A DNA stretch of 64,000 nucleotides, from positions 95,554 through 159,553 of the forward strand of contig CAJCJA010000034.1 in NCBI GenBank assembly GCA_903970515.1, in the 5' to 3' direction. A program made the position numbers and the translations under genes. This DNA is from Candidatus Saccharibacteria bacterium CG_4_10_14_0_2_um_filter_52_9 (GTDB lineage: Bacteria; Actinomycetota; Acidimicrobiia; Acidimicrobiales; RAAP-2). Under the pieces are notes generated by a model that did not search any database, was not told where the DNA came from, and was given only the letters and a program-made list of their open reading frames with translations. Of the stretch, positions 1 to 9,223 are shown piece after piece (positions within the stretch are counted from its first letter, which is position 1; each line of letters starts with the position of its first letter).

Positions 1-3000
1 TGCATTTCCTTGATGAGTACCTTGAACGACTCGGGGATCCCCGGTTCAGGGAGGTTTTGGCCCTTGACGATTGCTTCGTAGGCACGTTCACGGCCCTTCA
101 TGTCGTCGGACTTGACGGTCAACAATTCCTGGAGCGCGTAGGCGGCGCCGTAGGCCTCGAGGGCCCAGACCTCCATCTCGCCAAATCGCTGTCCACCGAA
201 CTGCGCCTTACCACCGAGTGGCTGGGCGGTGATCATCGAGTACGGGCCAGTCGAACGGGCGTGGATCTTGTCGTCGACCATGTGGGCGAGCTTCAAGATG
301 TAGGCGAAACCAACCGAGATGGGGTTGTCGTACGCCTCACCGGTGCGACCGTTGTACAACGTGACCTTCCCGTCGTTATCACCCGCGAGCAAACGCTTGC
401 CGTTTGCGCCGTCGACGTTGAGCGTGGCGAAGGTGTGCTGGATCGTGGGCTTGTCCTTCGCGCGTTCGGTCTCGTCCCAGTGAGCGCCGTCGAAGGACGG
501 CGTCGCGACGTAGACCGCGGGCTCCGTGCGAGGGCGCGTCTTGCGGTAGGGACGATTATTCGGATCGTGTTGGTCGGCGTGACCCGAGGTACCCACCGAC
601 GGGTTGACGTCAACGCCCTTCCATCCGTAGCGAGCGGCGTAACCGAGGTGACTCTCGAGGACCTGTCCGACGTTCATTCGACTGGGCACGCCGAGCGGGC
701 TCAAGATGATGTCGACGGGCGTGCCGTCGGCCATGAAGGGCATGTCCTCTTCGGGCAGGATCTTGGAGATGACACCCTTGTTGCCGTGACGCCCCGCGAG
801 CTTGTCGCCCTCGGAGATCTTTCGCTTTTGGGCGACGTAGACCTTGACCAACTGGTTGACCCCGGGCTGCATCTCGTGGTCCTCGTCGCGGCTGTAGACC
901 TTGACGTCAATGACCTTGCCCGACTCACCGTGGGGCACCTTCAAGGAGGTGTCGCGAACTTCGCGAGCCTTTTCACCGAAGATCGCACGAAGCAGGCGCT
1001 CCTCGGGTGATTGCTCGGTCTCACCCTTCGGGGTGACCTTTCCCACCAGGATGTCACCGGGCTCGACTTCGGCACCAATGCGTACGATGCCGCGGTCGTC
1101 GAGGTCCGCCAGAATGTCGTCGGGCAGGTTCGGGATGTCGCGCGTGATTTCCTCGGCACCAAGTTTGGTGTCGCGTGCGTCGATCTCGTACTCCTTGACG
1201 TGGATCGACGTGAGGACGTCGTCACGAACGAGTCGCTCGTTCAAGATGATCGCGTCTTCGTAGTTGAACCCTTCCCACGGCATGTACGCGACGAGCAAGT
1301 TCTTGCCGAGCGCGAGTTCGCCATTGGAGGTACTGGTACCGTCGGCGAGAAGGTCGCCCAACTTCACCGTCTCGCCACCGAACACCAGTGGCTTCTGGTT
1401 GATGGACGTGTCTTGGTTGGAACGGCGGAACTTGTTCAAGTTGTACTGCTTCTTGCCCAGAGTCTTGCCGTAGCGGTCCGTCACGTCCTTTTCGTATTCG
1501 ACGACGATGCGATCGCCCGACACCGAACGCACCACACCGTCACCCTCGGCGATCAACACGTCGCCCGAGTCGAGCGCGGCGCGCGCTTCCATCCCGGTAC
1601 CCACGAACGGAGCCTCAGGCATGATGAGCGGTACGGCTTGCTTTTGCATGTTCGCACCCATCAAGGCGCGCTGGGCGTCGTCGTGTTCGACGAAAGGAAT
1701 GAGTGAGGTTGCGACCGAGATGACCTGCTTGGTCGACACGTCCATCAGCTCGACCTCGTCGGGCTTGACGAAGTCGATCTCCGACGTCGTTGACGACGAC
1801 TTGTTAGAAGCGCCGACGCGTAGTCCCGTCCCAATGGGTCCACGTCGAACGAGCACTCGGTCCGCCTTAATGGCACCGTGTTCGTCGAGCTCCGTGTTTG
1901 CTTGGGCGATGACGAAACGCTCTTCTTCGTCGGCGGTGAAGTATCGAACTTCACCAGTGACCTTGCCGCTCGTGACGATGCGATAGGGCGTCTCGATGAA
2001 GCCGTATTCGTTGATGCGTGCGTAATTCGCGAGGTACCCAATGAGACCCACGTTCGGGCCTTCGGGCGTCTCAATCGGACACATGCGTCCGTAGTGCGAG
2101 GAGTGCACGTCACGGACCTCGAGGCCCGCGCGCTCGCGTGAAAGACCACCGGGTCCCAGGGCGGAGAGTCGACGCTTGTGCGTCAATCCCGACAAGGGGT
2201 TGTTCTGGTCCATGAACTGGCTCAACTGCGACGTGGCGAAGAATTCCTTGATCGCGGACATCACCGGTCGAATATTGATGAGCGTCTGGGGTGCGATCGC
2301 CTCGACGTCTTGAGTGTTCATGCGTTCGCGCACGACGCGCTCCATGCGCGACAGACCAGTGCGCAACGCGTTTTGGATGAGCTCGCCCACGCTGCGAATA
2401 CGGCGGTTGGCGAAGTGGTCCTGGTCGTCGATGTGGTACGTCGTCTCCTTCGCGGTGCGGTCACGCGCGAGGTTGAGTAAGTACGTCGCGGTCGCGAGTA
2501 CCTCGGCCTTGGACAGGACGTGCAGATCCGGGTTCGGACGCTCGAGGAGGTCACCGAAGAGCTCAAGGTTCTTCGCCACCTCACTGCCGAGTTTGCGGTC
2601 GAGTTTGTAGCGACCGACGCGACTGAGGTCGTAGCGCTTCTCGGAGAAGAACGCACCTTCGAAGTATTGTCGTGCCGCCTCGACGGTCTGGACTTCGCCC
2701 GGACGCGCGCGACGGTAGATCTCGAGCCACGCGGTCTCTTGACTCGCGCGCACATAGTTCTCGGGCGAGTCCTCGAAGTTGTACTTGTCCATGTGCTTCG
2801 TGATCTCGAGGTGCGCCTTCTTCCAGTCCGCGTGGAATTGGTCCTCGAGGAAATCGAAGTGGGCGACGAAACGCTGGAAGAACGCTTCGTCCATTGAGGT
2901 GTCGAGTGCTCGCAACAACGTGAAGATCGAGATGCGTCGCTTGCGCGCAATACGTGCGCCGGCGTTCGCCGCTTTGTTCTTCTTTTCTTCCAGGTCGACT

Positions 3001-3509
3001 TGCAACCATTCGCCACGACTCGGGTGGATGGTCCCTTCGAAGGCGACCTTCTCGTCCTTTCCGGGTTGGAACAAGACACCAGGTGAGCGAACGAGCTGGG
3101 ACACGACGACACGTTCGGTGCCGTTGATGATGAACGTTCCCTGCTCGGTCATGATCGGGAAGTCACCCATGAAGACCGTCTGCTCTTTGATCTCGCCGGT
3201 CTCTGAGTTCAAGAAGCGAGCGCGAACGAAGATGGGTTGTGAGTATGTGGTCGCGCGTTGACGACATTCTTCGACCGTGAATTTCGGCGGACTCTTCAGG
3301 TCCGCGTCATCGGGGTCGAACTCAAGTTCCAGCGACAAGCGACCAGTGAAGTCCGAAATCGGCGACAAGGCTTCGAACGCCTCACGCAAACCTTGCTTCA
3401 TGAAAAGGTCGAAACTGTCTCGCTGGATTTCGAGGAGGTTAGGCAGGGGGTAAGCCTCACCCAGTGCTGAGAAGTTAAAGCGCTCCGGGCTAGTGGACCG
3501 AGACGTCAA
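1..3509 (-). CDS. rpoB: RNA polymerase beta subunit RpoB (C-terminus cut by window edge)
   Basis: Catalytic beta subunit of RNA polymerase. About 1169 residues are present; the sequence runs off the window after a KVLIKEM stretch of the C-terminal clamp region, so by comparison with mycobacterial RpoB roughly 45 residues are missing. I place the start at a TTG (3509-3507) because GGAGGA lies a few bases upstream and the protein then opens with [20 protein letters not shown], leading into the usual [12 protein letters not shown]. The rifampicin-binding cluster (about 2040-2240) reads [20 protein letters not shown] then [12 protein letters not shown], so the Asp, His and Ser positions commonly mutated to resistance are wild type. 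Unusually, it is not contiguous with rplJL: an opposing Hsp20 gene lies between, so rpoB should have its own promoter upstream of 3524. Confidence 0.97.
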   Translation of the reverse strand, partial: MTSRSTSPERFNFSALGEAYPLPNLLEIQRDSFDLFMKQGLREAFEALSPISDFTGRLSLELEFDPDDADLKSPPKFTVEECRQRATTYSQPIFVRARFLNSETGEIKEQTVFMGDFPIMTEQGTFIINGTERVVVSQLVRSPGVLFQPGKDEKVAFEGTIHPSRGEWLQVDLEEKKNKAANAGARIARKRRISIFTLLRALDTSMDEAFFQRFVAHFDFLEDQFHADWKKAHLEITKHMDKYNFEDSPENYVRASQETAWLEIYRRARPGEVQTVEAARQYFEGAFFSEKRYDLSRVGRYKLDRKLGSEVAKNLELFGDLLERPNPDLHVLSKAEVLATATYLLNLARDRTAKETTYHIDDQDHFANRRIRSVGELIQNALRTGLSRMERVVRERMNTQDVEAIAPQTLINIRPVMSAIKEFFATSQLSQFMDQNNPLSGLTHKRRLSALGPGGLSRERAGLEVRDVHSSHYGRMCPIETPEGPNVGLIGYLANYARINEYGFIETPYRIVTSGKVTGEVRYFTADEEERFVIAQANTELDEHGAIKADRVLVRRGPIGTGLRVGASNKSSSTTSEIDFVKPDEVELMDVSTKQVISVATSLIPFVEHDDAQRALMGANMQKQAVPLIMPEAPFVGTGMEARAALDSGDVLIAEGDGVVRSVSGDRIVVEYEKDVTDRYGKTLGKKQYNLNKFRRSNQDTSINQKPLVFGGETVKLGDLLADGTSTSNGELALGKNLLVAYMPWEGFNYEDAIILNERLVRDDVLTSIHVKEYEIDARDTKLGAEEITRDIPNLPDDILADLDDRGIVRIGAEVEPGDILVGKVTPKGETEQSPEERLLRAIFGEKAREVRDTSLKVPHGESGKVIDVKVYSRDEDHEMQPGVNQLVKVYVAQKRKISEGDKLAGRHGNKGVISKILPEEDMPFMADGTPVDIILSPLGVPSRMNVGQVLESHLGYAARYGWKGVDVNPSVGTSGHADQHDPNNRPYRKTRPRTEPAVYVATPSFDGAHWDETERAKDKPTIQHTFATLNVDGANGKRLLAGDNDGKVTLYNGRTGEAYDNPISVGFAYILKLAHMVDDKIHARSTGPYSMITAQPLGGKAQFGGQRFGEMEVWALEAYGAAYALQELLTVKSDDMKGRERAYEAIVKGQNLPEPGIPESFKVLIKEM

Positions 3510-3523
3510 CGGACTATCCTCCG

Positions 3524-4041
3524 TGTAAGTGGGTGGGTGCTACAGGTCTTGCCCATGGCCACGAGCGCAACGACGTCAGGGGATGACAAAGTGGAGCGCA
3601 CGGACACGGTCTTTCGATGCTAGTGGCTCCAACGGGCGATGCGCAAGTAGCGCTCCCAATCGAGGGGCGCAGCCGCTACAGCGGTTGGAGTCACCCTAGG
3701 CAGTTTACGTGCCCAGGTCAAGTCTTTGACCGTGGCCCCGAAAACTCCTGACCAAGCGGCTCGAAAGTGGACACATTCCCAAGTGCGGGTCCCACCGCGG
3801 GAGCATTGAATGTCACCGCGGCCGATTTTCGAGACTTCGAAGGGTGTCGCGCCAGGTGGACGGCAACGCTCGGACAACCGGTGCCGGCCACCGACGCAGG
3901 CACCACGCAATCGTGGCGCCCGGGTTCAGCACGCGTCATTCGCCCGTTTGCGTCTTTAGAAATTTCTTAATTTTTTCTTATCCTTCTTTTCTCGTCACTC
4001 AATACCATCATCGCGATGGCGTCACAAGGCGTCACCAATGA
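3524..4041. other. Divergent intergenic region between rpoB and hsp20
   Basis: About 520 bases without a convincing gene. The short reading frames here (for example minus strand 3620-3910) have no ribosome binding site, no recognisable motif and an Arg/Cys-rich composition typical of antisense noise. The region must hold the rpoB promoter on the minus strand and the hsp20 promoter on the plus strand. The last 80 bases before hsp20 are markedly AT-rich (3955-3990), unlike the rest. I could not identify a CIRCE or HAIR heat-shock operator by eye. Confidence 0.5.
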
Positions 4042-4052
4042 AAGGAGACAAA

Positions 4053-4472
4053 GTGTTATTGCGTAGTTATTCCTTGCGTGAGCCCGGGTTCTCCTCGACG
4101 TTGTCGAGTAACTTCGCTCGCCAGATACAGATCCCGATCGACGTGTATCGCACGGACGACGCGTACCTCATCCAATTCGACCTACCCGGTGTGCACCCCG
4201 AGTCCATCGACGTCACCGTCAAGCGCAACGTCTTGAGCGTCAGTGCGCAACTCACCCGACCCGACCAGGGTGCAGCGGAGCTGCTCTTCTCGGAGCGACC
4301 AAAGGGGACGGTCACCCGACAGATCTCACTCGGCGAGGAGCTCGACGCGGACAACATCCAAGCCGACTACCTCGACGGCGTGTTGATCCTGCGACTCCCC
4401 GTCGCAGAAGCGGCCAAGCCGCAGAAGATCCGCATCAATGCACACGGCGTGAGCGAGTCACTCAACGCCTAG
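4053..4472 (+). CDS. Hsp20/alpha-crystallin small heat-shock protein
   Basis: ATP-independent cytoplasmic holdase that binds unfolding proteins and hands them to refolding chaperones. The 139-residue product has a short N-terminal arm, an alpha-crystallin domain from about residue 27 (IPIDVYRTDDAYLIQFDLPG) to the conserved DGVLILRLPV strand near residue 117, and a C-terminal IRI, the I-X-I motif that docks into a neighbouring subunit. An ATG at 4038 is in frame, but AAAGGAG (4041-4047) sits inside that extension and is well spaced from the GTG at 4053, so I choose the GTG. The gene runs opposite to all its neighbours and interrupts what is usually a continuous rplJL-rpoBC block. Confidence 0.9.
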   Translation: MLLRSYSLREPGFSSTLSSNFARQIQIPIDVYRTDDAYLIQFDLPGVHPESIDVTVKRNVLSVSAQLTRPDQGAAELLFSERPKGTVTRQISLGEELDADNIQADYLDGVLILRLPVAEAAKPQKIRINAHGVSESLNA

Positions 4473-4485
4473 CAACAGCGCACCC

Positions 4486-4525
4486 ACGACGAAGGCCCGC
4501 CGACGTGTCGGCGGGCCTTCGTCGT
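4486..4525. terminator. Bidirectional hairpin terminator between hsp20 and rplL
   Basis: A perfect 18-bp stem (4486-4503 with 4508-4525) closes a four-base loop. It lies 14 bases after the hsp20 stop and 9 bases after the rplL stop of the convergent ribosomal operon, so it can serve both strands. Neither side has a U-tract, so this is the I-shaped kind described for actinobacteria. It is the only convergent pair here separated by an obvious terminator. Confidence 0.8.
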
Positions 4526-4533
4526 AGTAGGAA

Positions 4534-4929
4534 CTACTTGACTTCGACCGTCGCGCCGGCGGCCTCGAGGGCCGCCTTGGCCTTGTCGGCGTCCGCCTTG
4601 GACACCTTCTCCAAGACCGGCTTTGGTGCGCCGTCGACGAGGTCCTTGGCTTCCTTCAAACCCAGGTTGGTCAGTGAACGAACTTCCTTGATCACCTGGA
4701 TCTTCTTCTCGCCACCGCTCGTCAATATGACGTCAAAGTCGCTCTTCTCTTCCTCGCCAGCACCAGCGTCCGCGCCGCCGCCCGCCGCAGCGGGAGCCGC
4801 GACAGCCACGGGGGCCGCCGCAGTGACGCCGAACTTCTCTTCGAACTCCTTGAGCAGTTGGCTCAATTCGATCACGGAGAGTTCAGCAATGCCGTCGAGA
4901 ATCTGTTCCTTGGTCAGGGTTGCAGCCAT
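4534..4929 (-). CDS. rplL: 50S ribosomal protein L7/L12
   Basis: Stalk protein of the large ribosomal subunit that recruits and stimulates translation GTPases. The 131-residue product starts [20 protein letters not shown] (dimerisation helices), then has an Ala/Gly-rich hinge (about residues 37-58) and the globular C-terminal domain with [20 protein letters not shown] and the [14 protein letters not shown] motif. The ATG at 4929 is preceded by AAAGGAAT; a longer in-frame extension upstream is Arg/Pro-rich and non-homologous. It is the last gene of the secE-nusG-rplKA-rplJL block, 40 bases downstream of rplJ and followed by the 4486-4525 hairpin. Confidence 0.97.
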   Translation of the reverse strand: MAATLTKEQILDGIAELSVIELSQLLKEFEEKFGVTAAAPVAVAAPAAAGGGADAGAGEEEKSDFDVILTSGGEKKIQVIKEVRSLTNLGLKEAKDLVDGAPKPVLEKVSKADADKAKAALEAAGATVEVK

Positions 4930-4969
4930 GGTGATTCCTTTCTTTTTCTTTTCGATACTTCGTTGGTGG

Positions 4970-5692
4970 TTATTCGGCCGGTTCGCTCGAAGCGTCGTCG
5001 CTCGACACCTCGGTGGTTTCGGTTGCGACGTCGGCCGCGGGGGCCTCCTCCTCAACCGCGACTTCCGCGACGGGTGCCGCGGCGTCGTCGCTCACTGCGG
5101 GTGCAGCGTCCTCGACCCCGGCCGGAGTCTCGGCGGCTTCTTCGACCTTCTCGTCAACGAGGGGGCTCGCGCCGCCCTTGGAGTCGAGAAGGGCCGAAAG
5201 GCCGTAGGCGAAGTTTTGAGGTACGGCCTTCAAGAGGCCCGCCATGGTGCGAAGCGGCGAAGCGAGAAGTCCCGCGAATTGCGCTAGCAAGACGTCGCGA
5301 CTCGGCAGATCGGCGAGAGCGGTGAGTTCCTTGAACGTGAGGGGCTTGCCGTCGACGACGCCGCCCTTGACGACGAGCTCGGGCGATTCCTTCGCGAAGT
5401 CACGAAGAGCCTTCGCGACCGCCGAGACGTCACCGTCCACGAAGGCAATCGCGGTCGGACCCTGCAAGAACTCGGCGATCGGTTCAACAGCGGTTCCCGC
5501 AATCGCGCGTAACACCAGCGTGTTCTTGAAGACCTTGTAATCGGCGCCCAGCGTTCGTAGTTGCTTTCGCAAGCTCGAGATCTCAGCCACCGTCAACCCG
5601 CGATATTCGGTGACGACGGCGGTCGACGTGCCGTCAACCTTCGACTTGACCTCAGCGACGGTCGCGACCTTGTCGGGGCGAATCTTGCTCAT
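4970..5692 (-). CDS. rplJ: 50S ribosomal protein L10 with long acidic tail
   Basis: L10 anchors the L7/L12 dimers on the ribosome and normally autoregulates its operon by binding the leader mRNA. Residues 1 to about 170 are a standard L10 ([20 protein letters not shown], then [15 protein letters not shown]). At 240 residues it is about 65 longer than usual: after the L12-binding helices the protein continues in an Ala/Glu/Asp/Val-rich, Lys/Arg-free tail (about 178-240). AAGGAG sits four bases before the ATG. The gene is preceded by an approximately 210-base gap containing a probable L10 leader. Confidence 0.96.
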   Translation of the reverse strand: MSKIRPDKVATVAEVKSKVDGTSTAVVTEYRGLTVAEISSLRKQLRTLGADYKVFKNTLVLRAIAGTAVEPIAEFLQGPTAIAFVDGDVSAVAKALRDFAKESPELVVKGGVVDGKPLTFKELTALADLPSRDVLLAQFAGLLASPLRTMAGLLKAVPQNFAYGLSALLDSKGGASPLVDEKVEEAAETPAGVEDAAPAVSDDAAAPVAEVAVEEEAPAADVATETTEVSSDDASSEPAE

Positions 5693-5699
5693 GCTGCTC

Positions 5700-5880
5700 C
5701 TTCACCGGATGCCGCCCGGTACGGGCCTTGACATCCAGACGAACGAGCGCCGACGGCGAACTCGAAATCCTCGTCAGGCTGACTCACGTCACTTAAGTGG
5801 TTTCCCACACCGGATGTCTTCGGCTTTCTTCTACAACTGTGGCACCAACGTCGTGCGAAACATCAATCCTACTGAGCGTT
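5700..5880 (-). promoter_or_regulatory. Probable L10 (rplJ) autoregulatory leader RNA
   Basis: The 212-base gap between rplA and rplJ lies inside a ribosomal-protein operon and contains no gene. Read on the minus strand it includes the block GCCGAAGACATCCGGTG (about 5812-5832), which resembles the conserved L10-binding element of bacterial rplJ leaders, and a small hairpin GCCCG-TAC-CGGGC (5714-5726) just ahead of the rplJ ribosome binding site. Family knowledge: L10-L12 complexes bind such leaders and repress rplJL. Exact boundaries are not determined. Confidence 0.6.
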
Positions 5881-5904
5881 TCACGTCCGCGTCAAAAGGG
5901 TTGA

Positions 5905-6618
5905 TCAGGCGTTGGCGAGTACTTCTTCGTGTCGGGTGCGCGTCGGGTCGATCTTGACGCCCGGTCCCATCGTGGACGACACCGTGATGCTCAACATGTA
6001 GCGACCCTTCGCACTCGAGGGCTTGACACGCTGTATCTCTTCGACGACCGCTTCGACGTTCTTCACGAGGTCGTCCTGGCTGAAGCTGACCTTGCCGACG
6101 CGCAACTGCACGTTGCCAATCTTGTCGGTGCGATACTCCACCCGTCCGCCCTTGAACTCGGTGACCGCTTTGGCGACGTCCATCGTGACGGTGCCGGTCT
6201 TGGGGTTGGGCATCAAACCGCGCGGCCCAAGGACTCGTCCGAGTCCACCGACCTGGCCCATGAGGTCAGGGGTCGCAATTGCCACGTCGAAGTCGAGGAA
6301 TCCACCGGCAACCTTGGCGACGAGGTCTTCGGCGCCGACGACGTCCGCGCCCGCGTCACGCGCGGCTTGCGCCGCCTCGCCCGCCGCGAAGACGGCCACT
6401 CGATTGGTCTTTCCCGTGCCTGAGGGCAACGAGATCGTGCCGCGCACGATCTGCTCGGCCTTACGCGGGTCGACCCCGAGACGGATCGCGAGTTCGACGG
6501 TCTCGTCAAACTTGGCGGTCGCAAGCTTCTTCACCTTCTCGATGGCCTCGGGCACCGTGAGGAGTTCCTCGCGGTCGACCTGGGCCAGGGCGTTCTTGTA
6601 GTTCTTTCCGTGCTTCAT
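5905..6618 (-). CDS. rplA: 50S ribosomal protein L1
   Basis: L1 stalk protein that binds 23S rRNA near the E site and helps release deacylated tRNA. About 237 residues with the hallmark [18 protein letters not shown] (about residues 128-145) and a Lys-rich N-terminus. Two consecutive ATGs are possible (6621 and 6618); AGGAG lies only three bases before the first but six before the second, so I choose 6618. The gene follows rplK with a nine-base gap, as in most bacteria, and is separated from rplJ by the leader region. Confidence 0.96.
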   Translation of the reverse strand: MKHGKNYKNALAQVDREELLTVPEAIEKVKKLATAKFDETVELAIRLGVDPRKAEQIVRGTISLPSGTGKTNRVAVFAAGEAAQAARDAGADVVGAEDLVAKVAGGFLDFDVAIATPDLMGQVGGLGRVLGPRGLMPNPKTGTVTMDVAKAVTEFKGGRVEYRTDKIGNVQLRVGKVSFSQDDLVKNVEAVVEEIQRVKPSSAKGRYMLSITVSSTMGPGVKIDPTRTRHEEVLANA

Positions 6619-6627
6619 CATTCTCTC

Positions 6628-7053
6628 CTAGTGCGCGACCGAGATGCCCATCGAGCGGGCGGTCCCGGCGACTTGCAGTTTGGCCATCTCGAGGTCATCG
6701 GTGTTGAGGTCCTTGAGCTTGGTCTTGGCAATCTCTTCGATCTGGTCCATCGTCACCGACGCCACGGTCTCTCGCCCCGCGAGTTTCGCGCCCTTGGCGA
6801 CACCCGCCGCCTGTCGCAACAACACCGGGGTCGGAGGGGTCTTGAGGACGAAGGTGAAGGAGCGGTCCTCGTAGATCGAGATGTCGACGGGGATGACCGT
6901 GCCCTTCATGGACTCGGTCGCCGCGTTGTACTGCTTGCAAAACTCCATGGTCTGGATTCCGTGTGGCCCTAGGGCCGTACCCACCGGCGGCGCAGGGGTC
7001 GCCCCGCCCGCTTCGAGTTGAATCTTCACGACTGCGACAATCTTCTTAGCCAT
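6628..7053 (-). CDS. rplK: 50S ribosomal protein L11
   Basis: L11 forms part of the GTPase-associated centre and is needed for RelA activation and, in many actinobacteria, thiopeptide sensitivity. The 141-residue product has the canonical N-terminal domain ([20 protein letters not shown], then [10 protein letters not shown]) and the rRNA-binding C-terminal domain ending AGTARSMGI. The usual ALGQHG is ALGPHG here, a mild variation. AGGAGAGAGCT directly precedes the ATG. It lies between nusG and rplA in the expected operon order. Confidence 0.97.
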   Translation of the reverse strand: MAKKIVAVVKIQLEAGGATPAPPVGTALGPHGIQTMEFCKQYNAATESMKGTVIPVDISIYEDRSFTFVLKTPPTPVLLRQAAGVAKGAKLAGRETVASVTMDQIEEIAKTKLKDLNTDDLEMAKLQVAGTARSMGISVAH

Positions 7054-7074
7054 AGCTCTCTCCTAACGCGTTCT

Positions 7075-7740
7075 TTACAGCTTCGTGACCTGGGTGAAGT
7101 CCAGCTCGACGGGTGTTTCACGACCAAAGATGTCCACGAGCACCTTGACCTTCAACTGGTCCTCGTTGATCTCGGCGACGTGTCCCGAGAAGGTCGCGAA
7201 GGGACCGGTCTTGATCTGCACGGTGTCGTTCACTTCGAACTCGTGGGTCGGCATGCGACGCTTGGTCGTCGGGACCTCGACGCCTTCGACGTGGGGACGA
7301 ATAATGTTGTCGACTTCGCGACGCGTGAGCGCGGTCGGACGCGTCTTTTCGGCACCGACGAAGCCGGTAACCCCCGGCGTCGATCCAATGACGTAGAAGA
7401 TCTCCGGATCCGGTTCGCAACGGATCAAGAGGTAACTCGGGAACATTCGCTTCGATACGGTCACCTTTTTGCCCGACTTGAACTCGGTGACGTCCTCTTC
7501 GGGCAGGTAGATCTCATAAATACTGTCGGTGAGTTCACGACTCTTGATGATGTTATTGAGTGCGCCAATCACCTTTTGCTCGTGACCAGCGAAGGTGTGC
7601 ACGATGTACCAGCGACCGGGACGGTCATACGCGCTCTCGACGAGCGGCTCTTCTTCGAGGCCGTCCTCGAGGATCGTCACGTCGAGAATCTCGTCGTCAC
7701 CGATTTCGTGCTCGTGGTTAGTGGTGTCGATATCGCTCAT
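7075..7740 (-). CDS. nusG: Transcription termination/antitermination factor NusG
   Basis: Elongation factor that binds the RNA polymerase clamp and couples transcription to Rho or the ribosome. The 221-residue product begins with about 40 acidic residues, then the NGN domain (RWYIVHTFAGHEQKV at about 43-57, FPSYLLIRC, GVTGFVG) and a C-terminal KOW domain (VQIKTGPFATFSGHVAEIN). An acidic N-terminal extension is common in actinobacterial NusG. It lies 10 bases downstream of secE and 21 bases upstream of rplK. The ribosome binding site is weak (AGAGCACC). Confidence 0.96.
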   Translation of the reverse strand: MSDIDTTNHEHEIGDDEILDVTILEDGLEEEPLVESAYDRPGRWYIVHTFAGHEQKVIGALNNIIKSRELTDSIYEIYLPEEDVTEFKSGKKVTVSKRMFPSYLLIRCEPDPEIFYVIGSTPGVTGFVGAEKTRPTALTRREVDNIIRPHVEGVEVPTTKRRMPTHEFEVNDTVQIKTGPFATFSGHVAEINEDQLKVKVLVDIFGRETPVELDFTQVTKL

Positions 7741-7750
7741 GGTGCTCTGC

Positions 7751-8047
7751 TTATTTCTGGAAGAGGAACGTGACGAATTTGGAGAATCCGTAACCGAGGC
7801 CGAAGATCAGTGAGGTCATGAAGATGAGCACGAACAACACGATCGTGGTGTAGTTGATCACTTCGGGGCGCGTGGGCCAGGAAACCTGACGCATTTCCTC
7901 TCGGATCTCGCGAACGAACTGCGCGGGGCTGGTGCGCTTGCCGCGGCGACGTTGGACGTCCTGCACCGACGTACGACGAGAACCGGCGGTGCCGTCGGCA
8001 CCTACCTGACCCTGTCGCTGCATCATGCGCTTTTGTTCGCGATTCAC
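7751..8047 (-). CDS. secE: Preprotein translocase subunit SecE
   Basis: Small essential clamp subunit of the SecYEG channel. The 98-residue product has a Gln/Arg-rich cytosolic N-terminus, the conserved amphipathic segment REIREEMRQVSWPTRPEV (about 46-63), and one membrane helix (TTIVLFVLIFMTSLIFGLGY). The start is a GTG at 8047. It follows tRNA-Trp and precedes nusG, the conserved order in actinobacteria. Confidence 0.95.
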   Translation of the reverse strand: MNREQKRMMQRQGQVGADGTAGSRRTSVQDVQRRRGKRTSPAQFVREIREEMRQVSWPTRPEVINYTTIVLFVLIFMTSLIFGLGYGFSKFVTFLFQK

Positions 8048-8098
8048 GTCACTTCTCTCGTACTTCGTCCATTACTTCGTGTGTCAGTCTCCGTCGAG

Positions 8099-8171
8099 CA
8101 GGGCAGGAGGGACTCGAACCCCCAACCCCCGGTTTTGGAGACCGGTGCTCTACCAATTGAGCCACTGCCCT
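8099..8171 (-). tRNA. tRNA-Trp (CCA anticodon)
   Basis: A 73-base cloverleaf with acceptor AGGGCAG/CTGCCCT, anticodon loop centred on CCA, a T-loop of the TTCGAGT type and discriminator G. No 3' CCA is encoded. It lies between rpmG and secE on the same strand, the usual actinobacterial position. Confidence 0.96.
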
Positions 8172-8244
8172 TTGAACAACCCGGCTCTTTCGAGCGAGCG
8201 GCCGTAGGGAAGGTCAATCTTACCACCCACCAAGGGCGAGTCCC

Positions 8245-8409
8245 CTAGCGGGTCTCCTTGTGCAGGGTGTGCTTGCGCTCCCACTGGCAGTACTTGGACA
8301 TTTCAATGCGCTCGCGCTGGTTGACCTTATTCTTCATGGTGATGTAGTTGCGCCGCTTGCAGTCCTCACAGGCGAGGATCACCTGCACGCGCTTTTCATT
8401 CTTTGCCAT
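8245..8409 (-). CDS. rpmG: 50S ribosomal protein L33 (with an altered zinc motif)
   Basis: Small ribosomal protein near the E site. The 54-residue product reads [20 protein letters not shown] and ends [16 protein letters not shown]. Zinc-binding L33 has two CxxC pairs. Here the first (CEDC, residues 14-17) is intact but the second is CQWE: the fourth cysteine is Glu. That places it between the zinc-binding (C+) and zinc-free (C-) forms. The ATG at 8409 is preceded by AAGGAGAACG. It sits between tRNA-Met and tRNA-Trp. Confidence 0.95.
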   Translation of the reverse strand: MAKNEKRVQVILACEDCKRRNYITMKNKVNQRERIEMSKYCQWERKHTLHKETR

Positions 8410-8461
8410 CGTTCTCCTTCTCGATACGTCATGTACTTCGTGGGCCCAAGGCCCTGCCTGG

Positions 8462-8535
8462 TAGCGGCGGCGGGACTCGAACCCGCGACAACACGATTAT
8501 GAGCCGTGTGCTCTAACCACCTGAGCTACGCCGCC
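8462..8535 (-). tRNA. tRNA-Met (CAT anticodon, probably elongator)
   Basis: A 74-base cloverleaf with anticodon CAT. The acceptor GGCGGCG pairs with CGCCGCT, so the first pair is G-U rather than the unpaired C-A typical of initiator tRNA; this and the T-loop TTCGAGT suggest an elongator. A CAT tRNA modified to lysidine (Ile2) cannot be ruled out by eye. Discriminator A, no encoded CCA. Confidence 0.9.
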
Positions 8536-8540
8536 TGGCG

Positions 8541-8613
<73 letters not shown>

Positions 8614-8614
8614 G

Positions 8615-8670
8615 TCGTGTCAAAGCGACACGAAGGCGAATTCTACTCGGCGAAACGGGCTGTTTTCCAA
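8615..8670 (-). promoter_or_regulatory. Candidate promoter and 5' leader hairpin of the tRNA-Thr/rpmG/secE block
   Basis: On the minus strand a TAGAAT -10-like hexamer (8640-8645) lies 18-19 bases downstream of TTGGAAA (8664-8670). Transcription would begin near 8633, exactly where a perfect seven-bp hairpin (8615-8621 with 8627-8633, five-base loop) starts, ending two bases before the tRNA-Thr 5' end. The hairpin would therefore be the 5' end of the precursor transcript. Confidence 0.45.
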
Positions 8671-8695
8671 CTGGGCAGGACTACCCTTGACACTC

Positions 8696-9223
8696 ATGAG
8701 GACGCGCCTGGTCGAAGTTGGCGACGCGCTCGCACTCATGAACATCTATAACCCCGAAGTCGTTGAAACGACCGTCACTTTCGACCTGGTTCCGCGCTCA
8801 CTCGAGGAACAAGAGGACTGGATCTTGGCCCACGTGGTGACCCATCCGTGCATTGTCGCGATCAACGACGACGACCAGTTGGGTGAACTGGGGGCCCGCG
8901 GGGAGCGGATCCTCGGCTTCGCCCTAGTATCGCCATTCCGCGACCGTCCCGCCTACGCGACGACCGTCGAGAACTCGGTCTACGTGCACCGCGAGGCGCG
9001 CGGGCGGGGAGTGGGCGAGTACCTGTTGCGCGATCTCATGAAGACGGCGGGCGAGTCCGGTTTTCATTCCATGATCGCAAGGATCGTGGGCGAGAACGAC
9101 GGATCGATCCGTCTGCACGAAAAGTGCGGCTTCACGCTCGTGGGCACCGAACTCGAGGTCGGGCGCAAACACGGCCACTGGCTCGACGTCGTGGAGTATC
9201 AATACGTGTTGCGCGGGTCCTAG
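8696..9223 (+). CDS. GNAT N-acetyltransferase (phosphinothricin acetyltransferase-like)
   Basis: Acetyl-CoA-dependent N-acetyltransferase, probably of the PAT/amino-acid N-acetyltransferase branch acting on a small amine. The 175-residue protein shows the N-terminal NIYNPEVVETTVTFDL motif of that branch, the acetyl-CoA loop EARGRGVGEYLLRDL (about 102-116) and the closing strand ARIVGENDGSIRLHEKCGF (126-144). ATG 8696 lies eight bases after TACCCT, consistent with a leaderless start; a TTG at 8687 after AGGA is the alternative. Its TAG shares four bases with the stop of the opposing mannosyltransferase gene. The substrate is not predictable from sequence. Confidence 0.85.
   Translation: MRTRLVEVGDALALMNIYNPEVVETTVTFDLVPRSLEEQEDWILAHVVTHPCIVAINDDDQLGELGARGERILGFALVSPFRDRPAYATTVENSVYVHREARGRGVGEYLLRDLMKTAGESGFHSMIARIVGENDGSIRLHEKCGFTLVGTELEVGRKHGHWLDVVEYQYVLRGS

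Noticed and set aside
57..3470. Several long plus-strand reading frames opposite rpoB
   Set aside because: They are antisense shadows of rpoB, which is in frame on the minus strand with conserved motifs throughout.
3620..3939. Minus-strand reading frames upstream of rpoB
   Set aside because: No ribosome binding site, no recognisable motif, and composition typical of noise in GC-rich DNA.
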